Below are positions 48,833-59,434 of a stretch of 64,000 nucleotides of DNA, one piece after another (position 1 is the first letter of the stretch; every line of letters starts with the position of its first letter). Made by a program: the position numbers and the translations under genes. Below the pieces are notes generated by a model. It saw only the letters and a program-made list of their open reading frames with translations. It had not been told where the DNA came from and searched no databases. This DNA is from Melampsora larici-populina 98AG31 (taxonomy: Eukaryota; Basidiomycota; Pucciniomycetes; Pucciniales; Melampsoraceae), in assembly GCF_000204055.1 (NCBI RefSeq), contig NW_006768765.1:1186385-1250384 (forward strand). Reading direction: 5' to 3'.

Positions 48833-49383
48833 TCGTGACCATGCATCTGTACAAATACTTTGTCTCCCTCTATTTGTATCCATAGCTTTATCAGACATAG
48901 TTTTACCTTTTGGGTGGGAGCGAATGAGAAATTACAATTTTTAATTCATTTTCTGAGCTTTTGGTCAAGACCAATCCACTCCCCGCTCCTGTATCGATCC
49001 AAATTGGATCGGTCAGCAGTTTTTTTTGGATCCCATGTTGAGCTGAGCGATGTCGCAATCATGTGGAGCCAATGTCAGTGCTAGGTGGCAGCTTTCTATG
49101 TCACCCTCACCTGGTGGAATCGAGCAGTGTATTCGGATGGACTTCACGCCAATGCGAGCCTGCGACCACCTCACCGTCACCAGAGTGGATGGTGAATTTC
49201 TTGAAGCCACGGCAGTGTATTCGGATGGACTCCACGCCAATGCGAGCCTGCGACCACCTCACCGTCACCAGAGTGGATGGTGAATGTCATGAAGCGACTG
49301 GCCACATCGCCAGTCGTATCCAGTTGATGTAGTGAAGCACTGTGGTGTTCACATCGCTACCACATGGGCGGTACTGTGAAACC
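48833..49383. other. Right subterminal region of the candidate composite element
   Basis: AT-rich to about 49020, then CpG-rich with a tandem duplication. No gene. Confidence 0.45.
49126..49300 (+). repeat. 88-bp tandem duplication
   Basis: The unit starting AGTGTATTCGGATGGAC at 49126 recurs at 49214 with few differences, including GCGAGCCTGCGACCACC and CACCAGAGTGGATGGTGAA. It lies in the CpG-rich right end. Confidence 0.9.
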
Positions 49384-49990
49384 TAAGCTTAACTAAGCCC
49401 CTCTCGCGCGGCTGCGTCCGCGCCCCTCGAAGAGGGGCTTACAACGGACTCGTACTTTTTGGCAGGAGAGCTCCAAGAATTAAGGTGCCTTAAGTAGTTT
49501 TTTGGACTTCTCCTCGAGCCCTCACCGTAGAATTTCTCAAGTTTCTCGTATGTTGTTCTTCACACTTTTGTACATGATCTGGTACCTCATAGTTTGTCTC
49601 ACCTTGAGGGGAAGTGTTATAAATATGCGATGAAGATTTGGTAATATGTGTGCTTAAGTGCTTTCAAATTTTGTATCCAAGGCATATGAAGAAGGCTTAG
49701 GCCATTACAAGAGGACGTAAGGCCTTGTAAGGCCCATTCTTGACACAGCTCTCAAAGCATGCAGAGCTATCTGTTTCTCATGAAACTTGTGCCAGCAAAT
49801 GTACAAAGGCATGAAGAAAAACATACCAGCAGCTCACAAATTTCTACGGTGAGGATTTGAGGAGAAGTCCAAAAAACAACATAAAGGGACTTAATTCTTG
49901 GAGCTCTCCTGCCGAAAAGTACGAGTCCGTTGTAAGCCCCTCTTCGAGGGGCGCGGACGCAGCCGCGCAAGAGGGGCTTAGTTAAGCTTA
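49384..49990. mobile_element. Mutator-like non-autonomous element with long TIRs
   Basis: A 607-bp element flanked by the 9-bp duplication TGTGAAACC (49375-49383 and 49991-49999). The ends are TAAGCTTAACTAAGCC and its complement. Inverted similarity runs about 155 bp inward and includes CCCCTCGAAGAGGGG and GGAGAGCTCCAAGAATTAA blocks. A 9-bp duplication with long TIRs is typical of Mutator-like elements, though KDZ elements can also give 8-9 bp. No open gene. Confidence 0.85.
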
Positions 49991-50113
49991 TGTGAAACCC
50001 ATGTGGTTCATGGTTTGCGGTCGCCACGTCACAGGCCTCTCGTGAATGACACGTGAACCACTATAGAGCCCAATGGCGACGTGGAATCCACGCTGCGACT
50101 GCCCCGTGGTGTA

Positions 50114-51231
50114 TATGGGGTATTGCCAAGAAAACTGTATTGTGAAAGGGGGCCAGACAGGCCAGACCTCTACAACTCACAACATTGTTGAACCAGGCAT
50201 GAATTTAAATGCAACTTTGATCAATCTCCACAGAAGTTGCACCCAAGGTTTCAAAATTTGGCAAGGAAAACTCTTACAAAGCTTGTTGCAAAATTCTTGG
50301 CCACAAATCCTTGTACTGATTTAAGAATTTCTGTTGAGTTGACCTCTATTCAAACTGGATCATATCTGTCTATCTGGTCAGTAGTATGCCCAGGTTTCAG
50401 AAGAACTTGAAGCATGAAAATAAATGTCAAAAGAAAAAAGACTCACCTGTGACCTAGTATATATGACCACATGTCAAGCTCCAACTGTTTTCCAAGATCA
50501 GTATGATGGCACAAGTGTACCTACTATTATGTCTAATGCAGTATAACTGAGGAGGAATGAGCCTCAGCCAGATCCTTAAGGAATACATCAGCTCTGACTG
50601 TTATGATAACATGGGCTTGTTTCTGCTTGTAAAAGGGTGTACTAGTGGCACCGGGCATGGTCAAGAGACAAAAATTGTGCCGGGATCGGAGCACCTTCTT
50701 GTCAGAGGCTGGGCTCATAAAATGATCATCAGTATGTGCTTCGCCATTCACACATTCTACAGATACATTCATTCAATCCATAATTCTATCTGGAGTATAG
50801 TTTGGCCAGATCGATATGGGTATCAAATCTCCTGATTTCCTTTCCGTGTGCAATAATATCTACAACTTCCTGCAAAAAGAAAACCATGGCAGAATTCAAT
50901 GGGTCAAATAAATCTGATTGGATTTTGTGCTTCAACTTCTGGTTCACAAGGTCTCACAAGGTAGCCACGGGGCCAACCCGCCTCTGGACCCCGCTACGTA
51001 CAAACTGAACTGACAATCGGCGCGCCTTCTTCGTCCTCTCTGCATGGCGCCGGTCAAACCTCGAAGTATGCACCACTCAACCTTGCATTCGCTTTGAGAT
51101 CGAAGGGTCTTGCAAACCACTCACTGCGACTGTGGTCCTTAAAGCTGAAGCAACGAGCAAGCCCAAACGATCGTATCACGCACGAACTCAGTCTACCTGC
51201 ATACCAAGTCTGGTCCTTGACACACGCTGAC
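50114..51231. other. Intergenic upstream of TBCD
   Basis: No gene was recognised. The frame of TBCD is open upstream to about 51094 but has no ATG there. Confidence 0.45.
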
Positions 51232-54200
51232 ATGATGGGTCAAGACTCAGATTCGACCCTTTCCACGTTTGCTGAAGAGAAAGAATTTTTTGAAGCCCTC
51301 AATCGATTTGTATCGCAGACGAGCGTTGATACAAACACAAATGATCTCGATCCACGATCTGAACCACTCGGCACGTTATCAAAAATTGTAAATTGGTCAA
51401 GTGAACTAGAAACCTCACTTGCTTGACATGTTATCTGTTGCTCAACTGTTTGCCCGATTTCATTGACATTGCTTCAAATGTTTTGCTTGACGCGTTCAAA
51501 CGCACTGGTCTGGCGGTCACAGATCGATCTCTATCAAGAACAGCCTTACCTTTTGGATCCATATCTTGAGAGAATTATATTACCAGTGGTGTCAAACTTC
51601 CGAAGATGTCTTGAATATCTTCAATCGAATGCAAACTTGACCGATTCGCCAGTGATTCAAGCCAAATCTGCACCGGACATGAATGAGCATCTCAAGAGCA
51701 TCTCGCGCTTCTTGTACCTCCTCACCAAAGTGAGAGGTTACAAAACTGTCGGTCAGCGACGTTTCGGATGTTTCATCCCAGAATACTTCGAATTCGTTCA
51801 AGCTGATGCTGCAACTTTCGCCTGCTGCGCTTTGTGCCAATAGTGCGATTTTTCCCTCATGAAATTGATGATCTTTCGTTGGTCCTCGCAACCTTCAGTT
51901 TGCCCGTCGAGAGATCTCTGCATCCTGCGACTTTAGTCGAGACTTTATCATGGGAATTTAGGTATATAATGCTGCTGTGGTTATCTCTTATATGCATGAT
52001 ACCTTTCGACTTGATGCATTTCGATCAAAAACCATGCAATCAACAACAAGGTCTTAACACGAGCGACAATATCCAGAAGACGGGGTTGCAATTTCTCAGC
52101 TCACCTGGTAAGGAACGGGAAGCTGCTGCGCTAGTTTTGGCTCGATTGATGCTGAGGTAAGCTTAGATTTGCATTATACTTTTACTCCTTCCTGGATCGT
52201 CTCACTAAATCAAACGCGCTGATGCTGGCTTTGCAGGCGAGATATGACCTCTGACTCCCTTAAACCGTTCTTGGACTACGTTGTGGATCGGCTTGAGTGT
52301 CAACCGCCCTGTGATGTTTTCGAAGTCCGTCAAGAAATGTTTAAATGGACCACCTGATGTCACAACTAAAGAGAATTTAGTTTTCGCCGCTGCTTCTATT
52401 CATTTAGGTGACTGGGATCATACAGGCTCTATGTAGCATAGCCAAGCTAGCCCTTCCGTCGCAACTTCAAGCTGCGATACCTCAGTTGTATCGCGCATTG
52501 GCCATAGTCGATTCCATATCGTCTGCGTCGAGGACTATCACCGTCCGAAAGCTACGCACCAAGCTAGCTGGCCGCATTGCGATACTTTGTTTGTCGGCAC
52601 CCCAACACTTATCAGGAAATGACAATCACGAGTCCATGGAAGAGGTCGAAGAGATCATCCAGCAACTCCTGAATGCACTTGAGGACAAGGTTCGCCATTT
52701 GATCATCGATTGTCTCTTGTGGATCGAATGTTGATGACCATGGAAATTATTCGGGGCACCAAGGATACTATAGTGCGATGGTCAGGAGCCAAATACCTGG
52801 CTCGACTTGCTAAACGATTGCCCTCTGAATCTGCATGCCAAGTCAGCGATGCCGTACTCGACTTGTTTGGGCCTTATCAACCGGGGACGGACTCCAATTC
52901 ATCAAGCGTATCTGAACATACATGGCACGGTGCTTGCTTAGCAAGTGCAGAATTTTTGCGCTGGAAGATATTCCCACTTTCCCGTCTTCAGCGGCTGCTG
53001 GATTGGACGATTCGAGTTGAGTGATCCATCGGATAATTACACAGTAAGATCTATGAAAGCTGATGGAGCGTGTTGAATTGATACAGGCACTGCATTTTGA
53101 GCGGCGGAAGGGTGTTCAAAATATAGGTTCAGGCGTACGTGATGCAGCATCGTACGTCCTGTGGTCAATAGGACGCGCGTTCACTGCGAATGATGTTGTT
53201 CCTTGGGGCGAGCGGCTTGCAATCGAGTTGGTTTTACAATCGCTCTTTGATCGCGAGGTTCACATCCGCCGTGCGGGAAGCGCAGCTTTTCAAGAGAACG
53301 TCGGTAGGCTGGTAAGAGTTTTCATCGTACAGAAAGGCTCCTTGAATATATGGAGCACGTACTTACCGCTAAATCCGGGCTTCGATTAGGGTGTATTTCC
53401 TCATGGGATCCAGGTTCTTCAACTTGCGGACTTTTTCACCGTAGGATTGCGCAGATCTGCGTTTTTAATAGCAGCACCTGAAGTCGCCAAGTGCGTAGAT
53501 ATCCCTTTTCTGATAACTTCAACCTGCCTTTGACAATGTTATTATTCAAAGATATGAGGTTTATCGGCAGTCGATATTGAATCACTTGATCACAGTCTGT
53601 ATCTGTCACTGGGATAACGAAATACGTGAACTGGCTTCCCAGTCAGTTGGAAAGATTGCTAGCTACTCAATTAACCAGATTTCTGAAACGATCCTCGAGA
53701 TAATGGTATGATTTACAGCTTTGCCTTTTCCCGAAAGACTGTGCTAGTGTGGCTGACGTCCCCTGCTGCAGGCTGTAGATATCGACTCCAAGGATATAAA
53801 CAAAGTCCATGGCACGTTGCTCACATTGGCTGAAATCGGCAAACTGCATCATCAGGAGCCTTCATCCTGGAAATTTCGGCAGAAGGTCTTAAATATCCGT
53901 TCACCCTTGACATGGAAAGAACTTGTAGGCTGACAAAATAGCTCTCACTGACCAGATATTCATGACGATCACGAGCGTCCAAGACGCATACCTAAAATCT
54001 TATAGCTCGAACCCGCTACTGATTGGAATCTGTGAAGGACTTTTGTACAGTTTCTCAGCGGATCAGCCGGATGCCGCAGAATTCCCAGCATCACTCTTTT
54101 GGAAGAACGTATTGACTATCGCGCTCAAGCGCCCTGATGACACCTTGCATCTTGCTATTCAACGCGTTTTGCATAAATTTTCAAGCGTTGGAGTGGGTCT

Positions 54201-56253
54201 CGGTCACATCAAGTACGATTTCTTCTTGATGCTTTGCTTGTTTGGGTGATTGCAAATACAGGATGGACCGGTTTTAATAGTCTGTTTCCTTTCACGAATT
54301 ACTACTCAGGCTTCTTTCAACTGAACTTCAAAAGGGGCGCCCGGTTTCCAAACAGGCTGCAGCTCGTCTGCTGGGTGGTTTTGTGTTCAAGGTGGAACAT
54401 GCCCGGCCCTTGTTTGGACAGGCGCTCGGTATGTTATTGAATTGCGCTGATAGGGAGGTCAGTCAGCTCCCGTGCAGTTCTTCGATTCATCGCAGAGGAA
54501 TGACAACTTTTCACTCTTTTGTGCAACAATTCTCGCTGCTTATCTTTTGACACTTTCAAGAAACCGATAACTGGAACGAGAATCGAATTGAGACGAAATG
54601 CAATAGAATCTCTCGTTTCTTTGCTGACTAATCTGGACGAGGTCTTCGAGGATCGTGAGTGATAAGCGTTGTTCAATACCTTGACCTTACTTGGAGAGTT
54701 ATTATCACTAAAATATGTCCAAAGTCGTGTCTCCTGAGCAGTTTTCAGCCGTCATAAACATCTTTTTGAGCGGAGTTCGAGACTATACCACTGACGAACG
54801 TGGTGACGTGGGATCCTGGGTACGCTCTTCGAGTCTGAAATGTCTTGAGACATTGATAGACTTCTGTACTCGGGTTCCACGTCGGATACCCCGATATGTA
54901 ACAAGGAAGGTGATCAACGAGGTGTTGGTCGGGATCCTGAAGCAGACAGTTGAAAGTATCGATAGTCTGCGCGAACGAGCATGGTATACCACATCGAGAC
55001 TGCTGTGCGAACCCTTGGCAACTGAAATTGATGGGTTCGACTCTCTTGCCAAAATATTCAACCGGTTGAGTCATTTCCACATGTATGAGGATTGTGGAAA
55101 TGGACATTAACCGAAGTCATACCTCTTAAAACATCAATGCGCAGAGATAATGCAGAGCACTGGAGAGAGCTATCTTGGACGTTTCCTCAAACGTTGGAAT
55201 TACTCAAGTTGAGCGCTGATGATGAAAGTGGTAGTATGCGTGACTACATTGATAACATCGTGGAAGGTATCGCATCTCTTATTGGTGGCCAGGGAAATCG
55301 TGACGTGAGTCAATATGTTTGGGACCCAGCCAAAATTGTAACAAGGCTTACAAGGAAACATTGGCGCATTACATAGGCACGCGAAGCGGCGCAAATCTTT
55401 TGTTCTTATCTGAACGCTAGTCAGAATGTCAAACTCATCAGGGAGATCGTGCGAAGGTGCCTCTTGATTGCACGCACACGGGTCAAAGAGCCCAAGTCCA
55501 TCATCTTTGCACTTGAAACCCTTGCCATGCTTCTTGAGCTACCCGAGACGCTAGGCATATTGGAACGCGAAGCATGTGATCAAAAACTGTTGAGTACCCC
55601 TTACAAACCGAGATATTTACGACTAGTAGGAAGGTACTGACCCAACGTGATGACTAAAGCCTCAGAGATATACTTTTAATAGCGACGCATGGATTGGGAC
55701 GTCCAAACTTTCCCATGCCTCGGGTAATAGTGGGTATGAAAATGTAGGTCACATTGTACAACACATCTGACTCGCCAAGCCCCCATCTCATCTTTGTGAT
55801 CACTGTTTGACTTCGCGCATGTACCAGTGTGATTCGACTTACCAGCTTCGAAACCACAAGGACCAATGCGGGCCAATATCTGCAAAAATATCTCACCCAT
55901 CGACTTCCTCGGGTAAAATGGACTATCAAAATGAGATCCGCGCTCGCAGACACTTATTGATTTGTTGTTTGCTTTGTGTGTCAGATTCGTAGCATGACTG
56001 CCGAGATGATGTATAATCAATTACAATTTCATGCTGAGGAGATGCCTGAGGTCGAGGAACTTTTGACTGGAACGGACTGGTGAGTTGGTATCTTGAAGGT
56101 TCAAAAGTTCAAGTATAGATAACAATATTATTTCCTTATTTGCGCTTTCGTAGGTCAGCAGACGTGAATGAATATCAAGAGCAAGCAAACAAGATATCTA
56201 ACGTTCTGTCAGGGTCTCCTGCTAGGGACAAGGACTTGGCGCATCACGCTTAA
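51232..56253 (+). CDS. TBCD: Tubulin-folding cofactor D
   Basis: This HEAT-repeat chaperone takes beta-tubulin and helps build the alpha/beta heterodimer in the cytoplasm. I placed 20 exons: 51232-51387, 51523-51751, 51844-52156, 52237-52324, 52408-52689, 52764-53015, 53087-53311, 53390-53490, 53552-53705, 53772-53885, 53956-54212, 54310-54457, 54561-54654, 54725-55064, 55145-55304, 55377-55593, 55668-55743, 55828-55912, 55985-56079 and 56154-56253. They give 1161 aa with no stop (human about 1190). Conserved blocks are YQEQPYLLDPYLE, TKVRGYKTV-VRFFPHE, DTIVRWSGAKYLARLAKRLP, SGVRDAASYVLWSIGRAF, AAFQENVGRLGVFPHGI and DYTTDERGDVGSWVR. A few junctions (52325, 54458 and 55594-55743) use weaker sites and were set by family alignment. 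The start is the first of two adjacent ATGs. Confidence 0.92.
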
Positions 56254-56789
56254 TCAAGATTCTTTCAGATTAAGAAATAGCACATCACTCTCAATTGATA
56301 CATTGCAAAGTGTCTAGTATCTTCTGTGGTTGTCTAATTCTGTGCTGTTAGGGTTATTGGCCGTGTTAGGTATTTGATGTTCACGGTCATGGGATTTTCT
56401 TCTCTTCATCCTCTTTTTCCTCAAGTGTGAATCCAGTGTTGACTGTAGACGTTTTTACAGTTACTGAAGAAGACTTACTTCCTTCAACCAACCTCTGGAA
56501 GAGGCTGCCTTAAATTGGCAAATGCAGAATTATATGGGAATTGTTTGCTTCAAGTATAGTGCTTATCCCTGAAAACAAGGAAATCAAATCAGATCTCCAA
56601 AACCTATCCCCTCTGCCTAAACTCGCCTTTTTTGAATTCCAAAACTGGTTTTGGAATTGTGAGATTGAGGACTCTGTGTCCATAGCTTTTTGGAACAATT
56701 GATAGTTTTTTCAAATCCCAATCTTTGGAGCACAACCCTGTTCTACATTTCCTTATTTTCAGTGATAAGCCCTAAAACAATGGAGGGAC
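56254..56789. other. 3' flank of TBCD, no gene
   Basis: AT-rich; nothing recognised. Confidence 0.4.
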
Positions 56790-57231
56790 CAACATTCAAT
56801 TAAAAAGTTAGATTGGCCTGCAAATAGTCCAGACCTTAACCCAATTGAGAACATTTGGAACATCATGAAAAAAAATGTCTTGGAACAGCACCAACCTAGA
56901 ACTGTTCAAGAAATGCGTGAAGCACTGTATACCAAGTGGAAAGCAATCCCTCAGAGCAAGTTTCAAGCTTTAGTTAAGTCCATGCCTGATTGATTCAAGG
57001 CTGTGCTCAAAGCAGAGGGCGGACACACTCACTGGTAAAAGTTGTTGTATTTTAGAGTCTACATTACATTTTTGAATCCTGGAATTCATTCATATGTACT
57101 CTGATCAGTGGCCATCTAGACCATGTACTTTCAGGTAAAGTAGTAGTGAGATTGAGAGCTAGATAAGCTTGCTGAGAGTTGCCAAATTGGTGAGTTATGG
57201 TACAGGTACGTAAACTTTTTGTCACCGACTG
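56790..57231 (+). pseudogene. Tc1/mariner transposase C-terminal fragment with its right TIR
   Basis: KKLDWPANSPDLNPIENIW and the following MKKNVLEQHQPRTVQEMRE and KAEGGHTHW are the end of a Tc1-type transposase, with the catalytic Glu in NPIEN. A TGA at 56991-56993 stands where an Arg is usual (SMPD-stop-FKAVLKAEGG). About 170 bp after the coding end, the DNA closes with GTAAACTTTTTGTCACCGACTG at 57210-57231 followed by TA, which reads as a CAGTCGGTGAC TIR. The 5' part of the element is missing. Confidence 0.82.
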
Positions 57232-58933
57232 TACAAGAGTTTGGATGTGAAACTAGAGGAATAGCTTTTTCTCAGGGAGCACATGGAGGCTGAATGAACT
57301 CAGAAGCTGTGCGATTTGAAGATAGATGAACCACACAAGCCTTGACTTTCATCATATCTTTCTTCTAAATTTTATCCAATAATAACTTGGAGCTGATCAG
57401 AACTTGGCACTTCACAACCATAATGTTCTATCTCAAAAAAGATTGAAATTTTGCTTAAGAAACACCAGAAAAACAAATTGAATCCAGTCAGATATGTTGT
57501 TTATATGAGTCCCTTCAAAGAGGATCTCCATTCTCAAGACTCTTTGGGAGCAACTTTTTGACTGTACAGGTCATCTCTGACTGTCAGAATCTACCCAAAA
57601 TGGTAGAAGTTAGTAGATACTCCAAAAGAGTGATTCATAATAAAAGGAGGCATATAATGATACATGGTATCTTCTGCTTTACAATCAGTACTTAAGTGTT
57701 GGGGACACTAACCTAATGCCAGTCTTTGCTCATTAGAACTGGTTTATACTTTTCCTGATCAAGGACCAACCTTGAGTTGTAGAAGAACATTGGACTAATT
57801 GATTTGTAATAATTGGTTGGGCAGAAGGACCAATTATGGGATACAAAGTAGAAACTGGGATTTTTCTCCCAGTTTCCCAGTTTTTGGTTTTGGCTGTATT
57901 TGAGAAACTGGGAAACTGGGATAAACTCCCAGTTTTTACTTTGTATCCCACAAATGTAGGTTTTTTTTCTTGGACTTTTCAGGTTGAAAGGGGGTTGGGG
58001 GTGGAATTGAATTGAATTGAATGAAGATCCAAGAGTGTTGTTGAAGGTGATGGAAAATCCCCACAGGATATGTAGAAGGAATCAGATGTTGGGTAGTACC
58101 TTGGTGAAGTTGACTTTATCTGAAGAGATGATGCATAGGCTCAGAGGGATGCATGGAGGGATGAAGGATCAACTTGAAAACCATGGTGATGGTAATTGTT
58201 GGGGCAGCTTGGAGGTGTGCTTGGAACAGAGTCCAGAAAGGCAGAACATATTTTTTGGAAAATGTTCTGGATTTTTTTTTGGAAAAGTGTCAGAATCAAC
58301 TTTGTGTAGTATAACTGATACACTGATTTTCATCCATGGGGATTGTGACAGAAGAATCAATCCAACCAGTTTGAGATTCAATAGTACAGGGGCTCATTTT
58401 AGATCTACTTTTCACAACCACCTCCTTTCTGAACCATGAAGTCTTCAATTAAAAATATAGAAGTATACCTGTGTCCTCCCTGAAAGGGTTGGGATAACAT
58501 GACAAGAATATATAACATAATAAGGATCCAGAAAGGTGTAAGGAGATGTACCAACAAAACACTTCTTTTTTGACAAGTGAAAGCAAATCTGACCATCCTT
58601 GGTGGGAGTTTTTCTTCTGTTTTCTTGTTTCCTAAGCGGATTTTACCAAGCCTTCTCTCAATTTAGCCATTGGATAAATACTATATTGCAAGTAGAATAT
58701 TTGACACTGAGTCATGTAAGTCTTGGTGTTCTAGATTGTGCAATTCAATCAAGATCTTGATCCCAGGTAGCTAGAGTCAATGTAGCTGAGCTACATATCA
58801 TGTTTGTGATGGGTTGCCACAGTCTGGGTGGTATGCAGGTAAAAGTCATTCTAGAACCTCGCAGCCTAGGGTGGTGCATCCCAGGCAGCTCAGAAGTAAT
58901 ATAGCTTTGTTAACAATGCCTCTTGGGTTGTGG
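57232..58933. other. No gene; contains a foldback element
   Basis: Unassigned apart from the hairpin at 57837-57950. The open frame at 58017-58439 shows no known domain. Confidence 0.4.
57837..57950. repeat. Short foldback element (114 bp)
   Basis: TGGGATACAAAGTA at the left end is exactly complemented by TACTTTGTATCCCA at the right. Inside, the words AAACTGGGA and TCCCAGTTT repeat in both directions, so almost the whole element can fold into a stem. Confidence 0.85.
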
Positions 58934-59434
58934 CAACACCCCCGTCGCTACGCTATAATCACCATTTTGCCAAGCGTAGTGATTTGGCGCTATGAAAAAA
59001 TCACTTTTGCTACGCTTTTTTTTTGGAAGCGCTATGGGCCTTTAGAGTGGTGCGGCTTAAAAAACCGCTCCGCACCGCTATGGTTGTTTTTCACGCAAGG
59101 AAGCGCTTAAGTGCGTGATCGGGTGGGGTAATTGAGCAATGACCGGCGATTTGATTACGCATGTATTATAATTGGCTTTGGAGTGGGGATTTGAGAAGAA
59201 AAAACAAAGTAAAAGATGAAAAACAATTTTTTTTGGTTTGAGATTTTGCAAGAAACAACAAAGTAAAGAGAAGGAAACAATTTTTTGTGTTTTGTTTGTT
59301 TTAGGATATCACACACATTCAGCTTGCAGACTATCTTTTGATTCATTGGAATTGTAGGAGATCACACACATGGTTTTGAGATATTTTGTTAAGGATAGAG
59401 ATAGGAAGACAAAGTAAAATTGATTGGGATGAAA

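Larger units (their letters stand above)
39766..50113. mobile_element. Candidate composite transposon carrying a TET/JBP-like gene
   Basis: The boundaries rest on a perfect 15-bp inverted repeat: TACACCACGGGGCAG at 39766-39780 and its complement at 50099-50113. The next 7 bp outside are TATTGGG and TATGGGG, a near-duplication with one mismatch. Both ends lead into unusually CpG-rich DNA (39775-40080 and about 49030-50110) unlike the AT-rich surroundings. Inside lie a TET/JBP-like oxygenase gene, a decayed Tnp2-like transposase, an intact gene of unknown family and a nested 607-bp element. Host genes PRI2 and TBCD lie on the two sides. The short TIR and imperfect duplication make this an inference. 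Confidence 0.55.

Noticed and set aside
55208..55234. 27-nt intron in TBCD exon 15
   Set aside because: Too short to splice; the frame is open through it.
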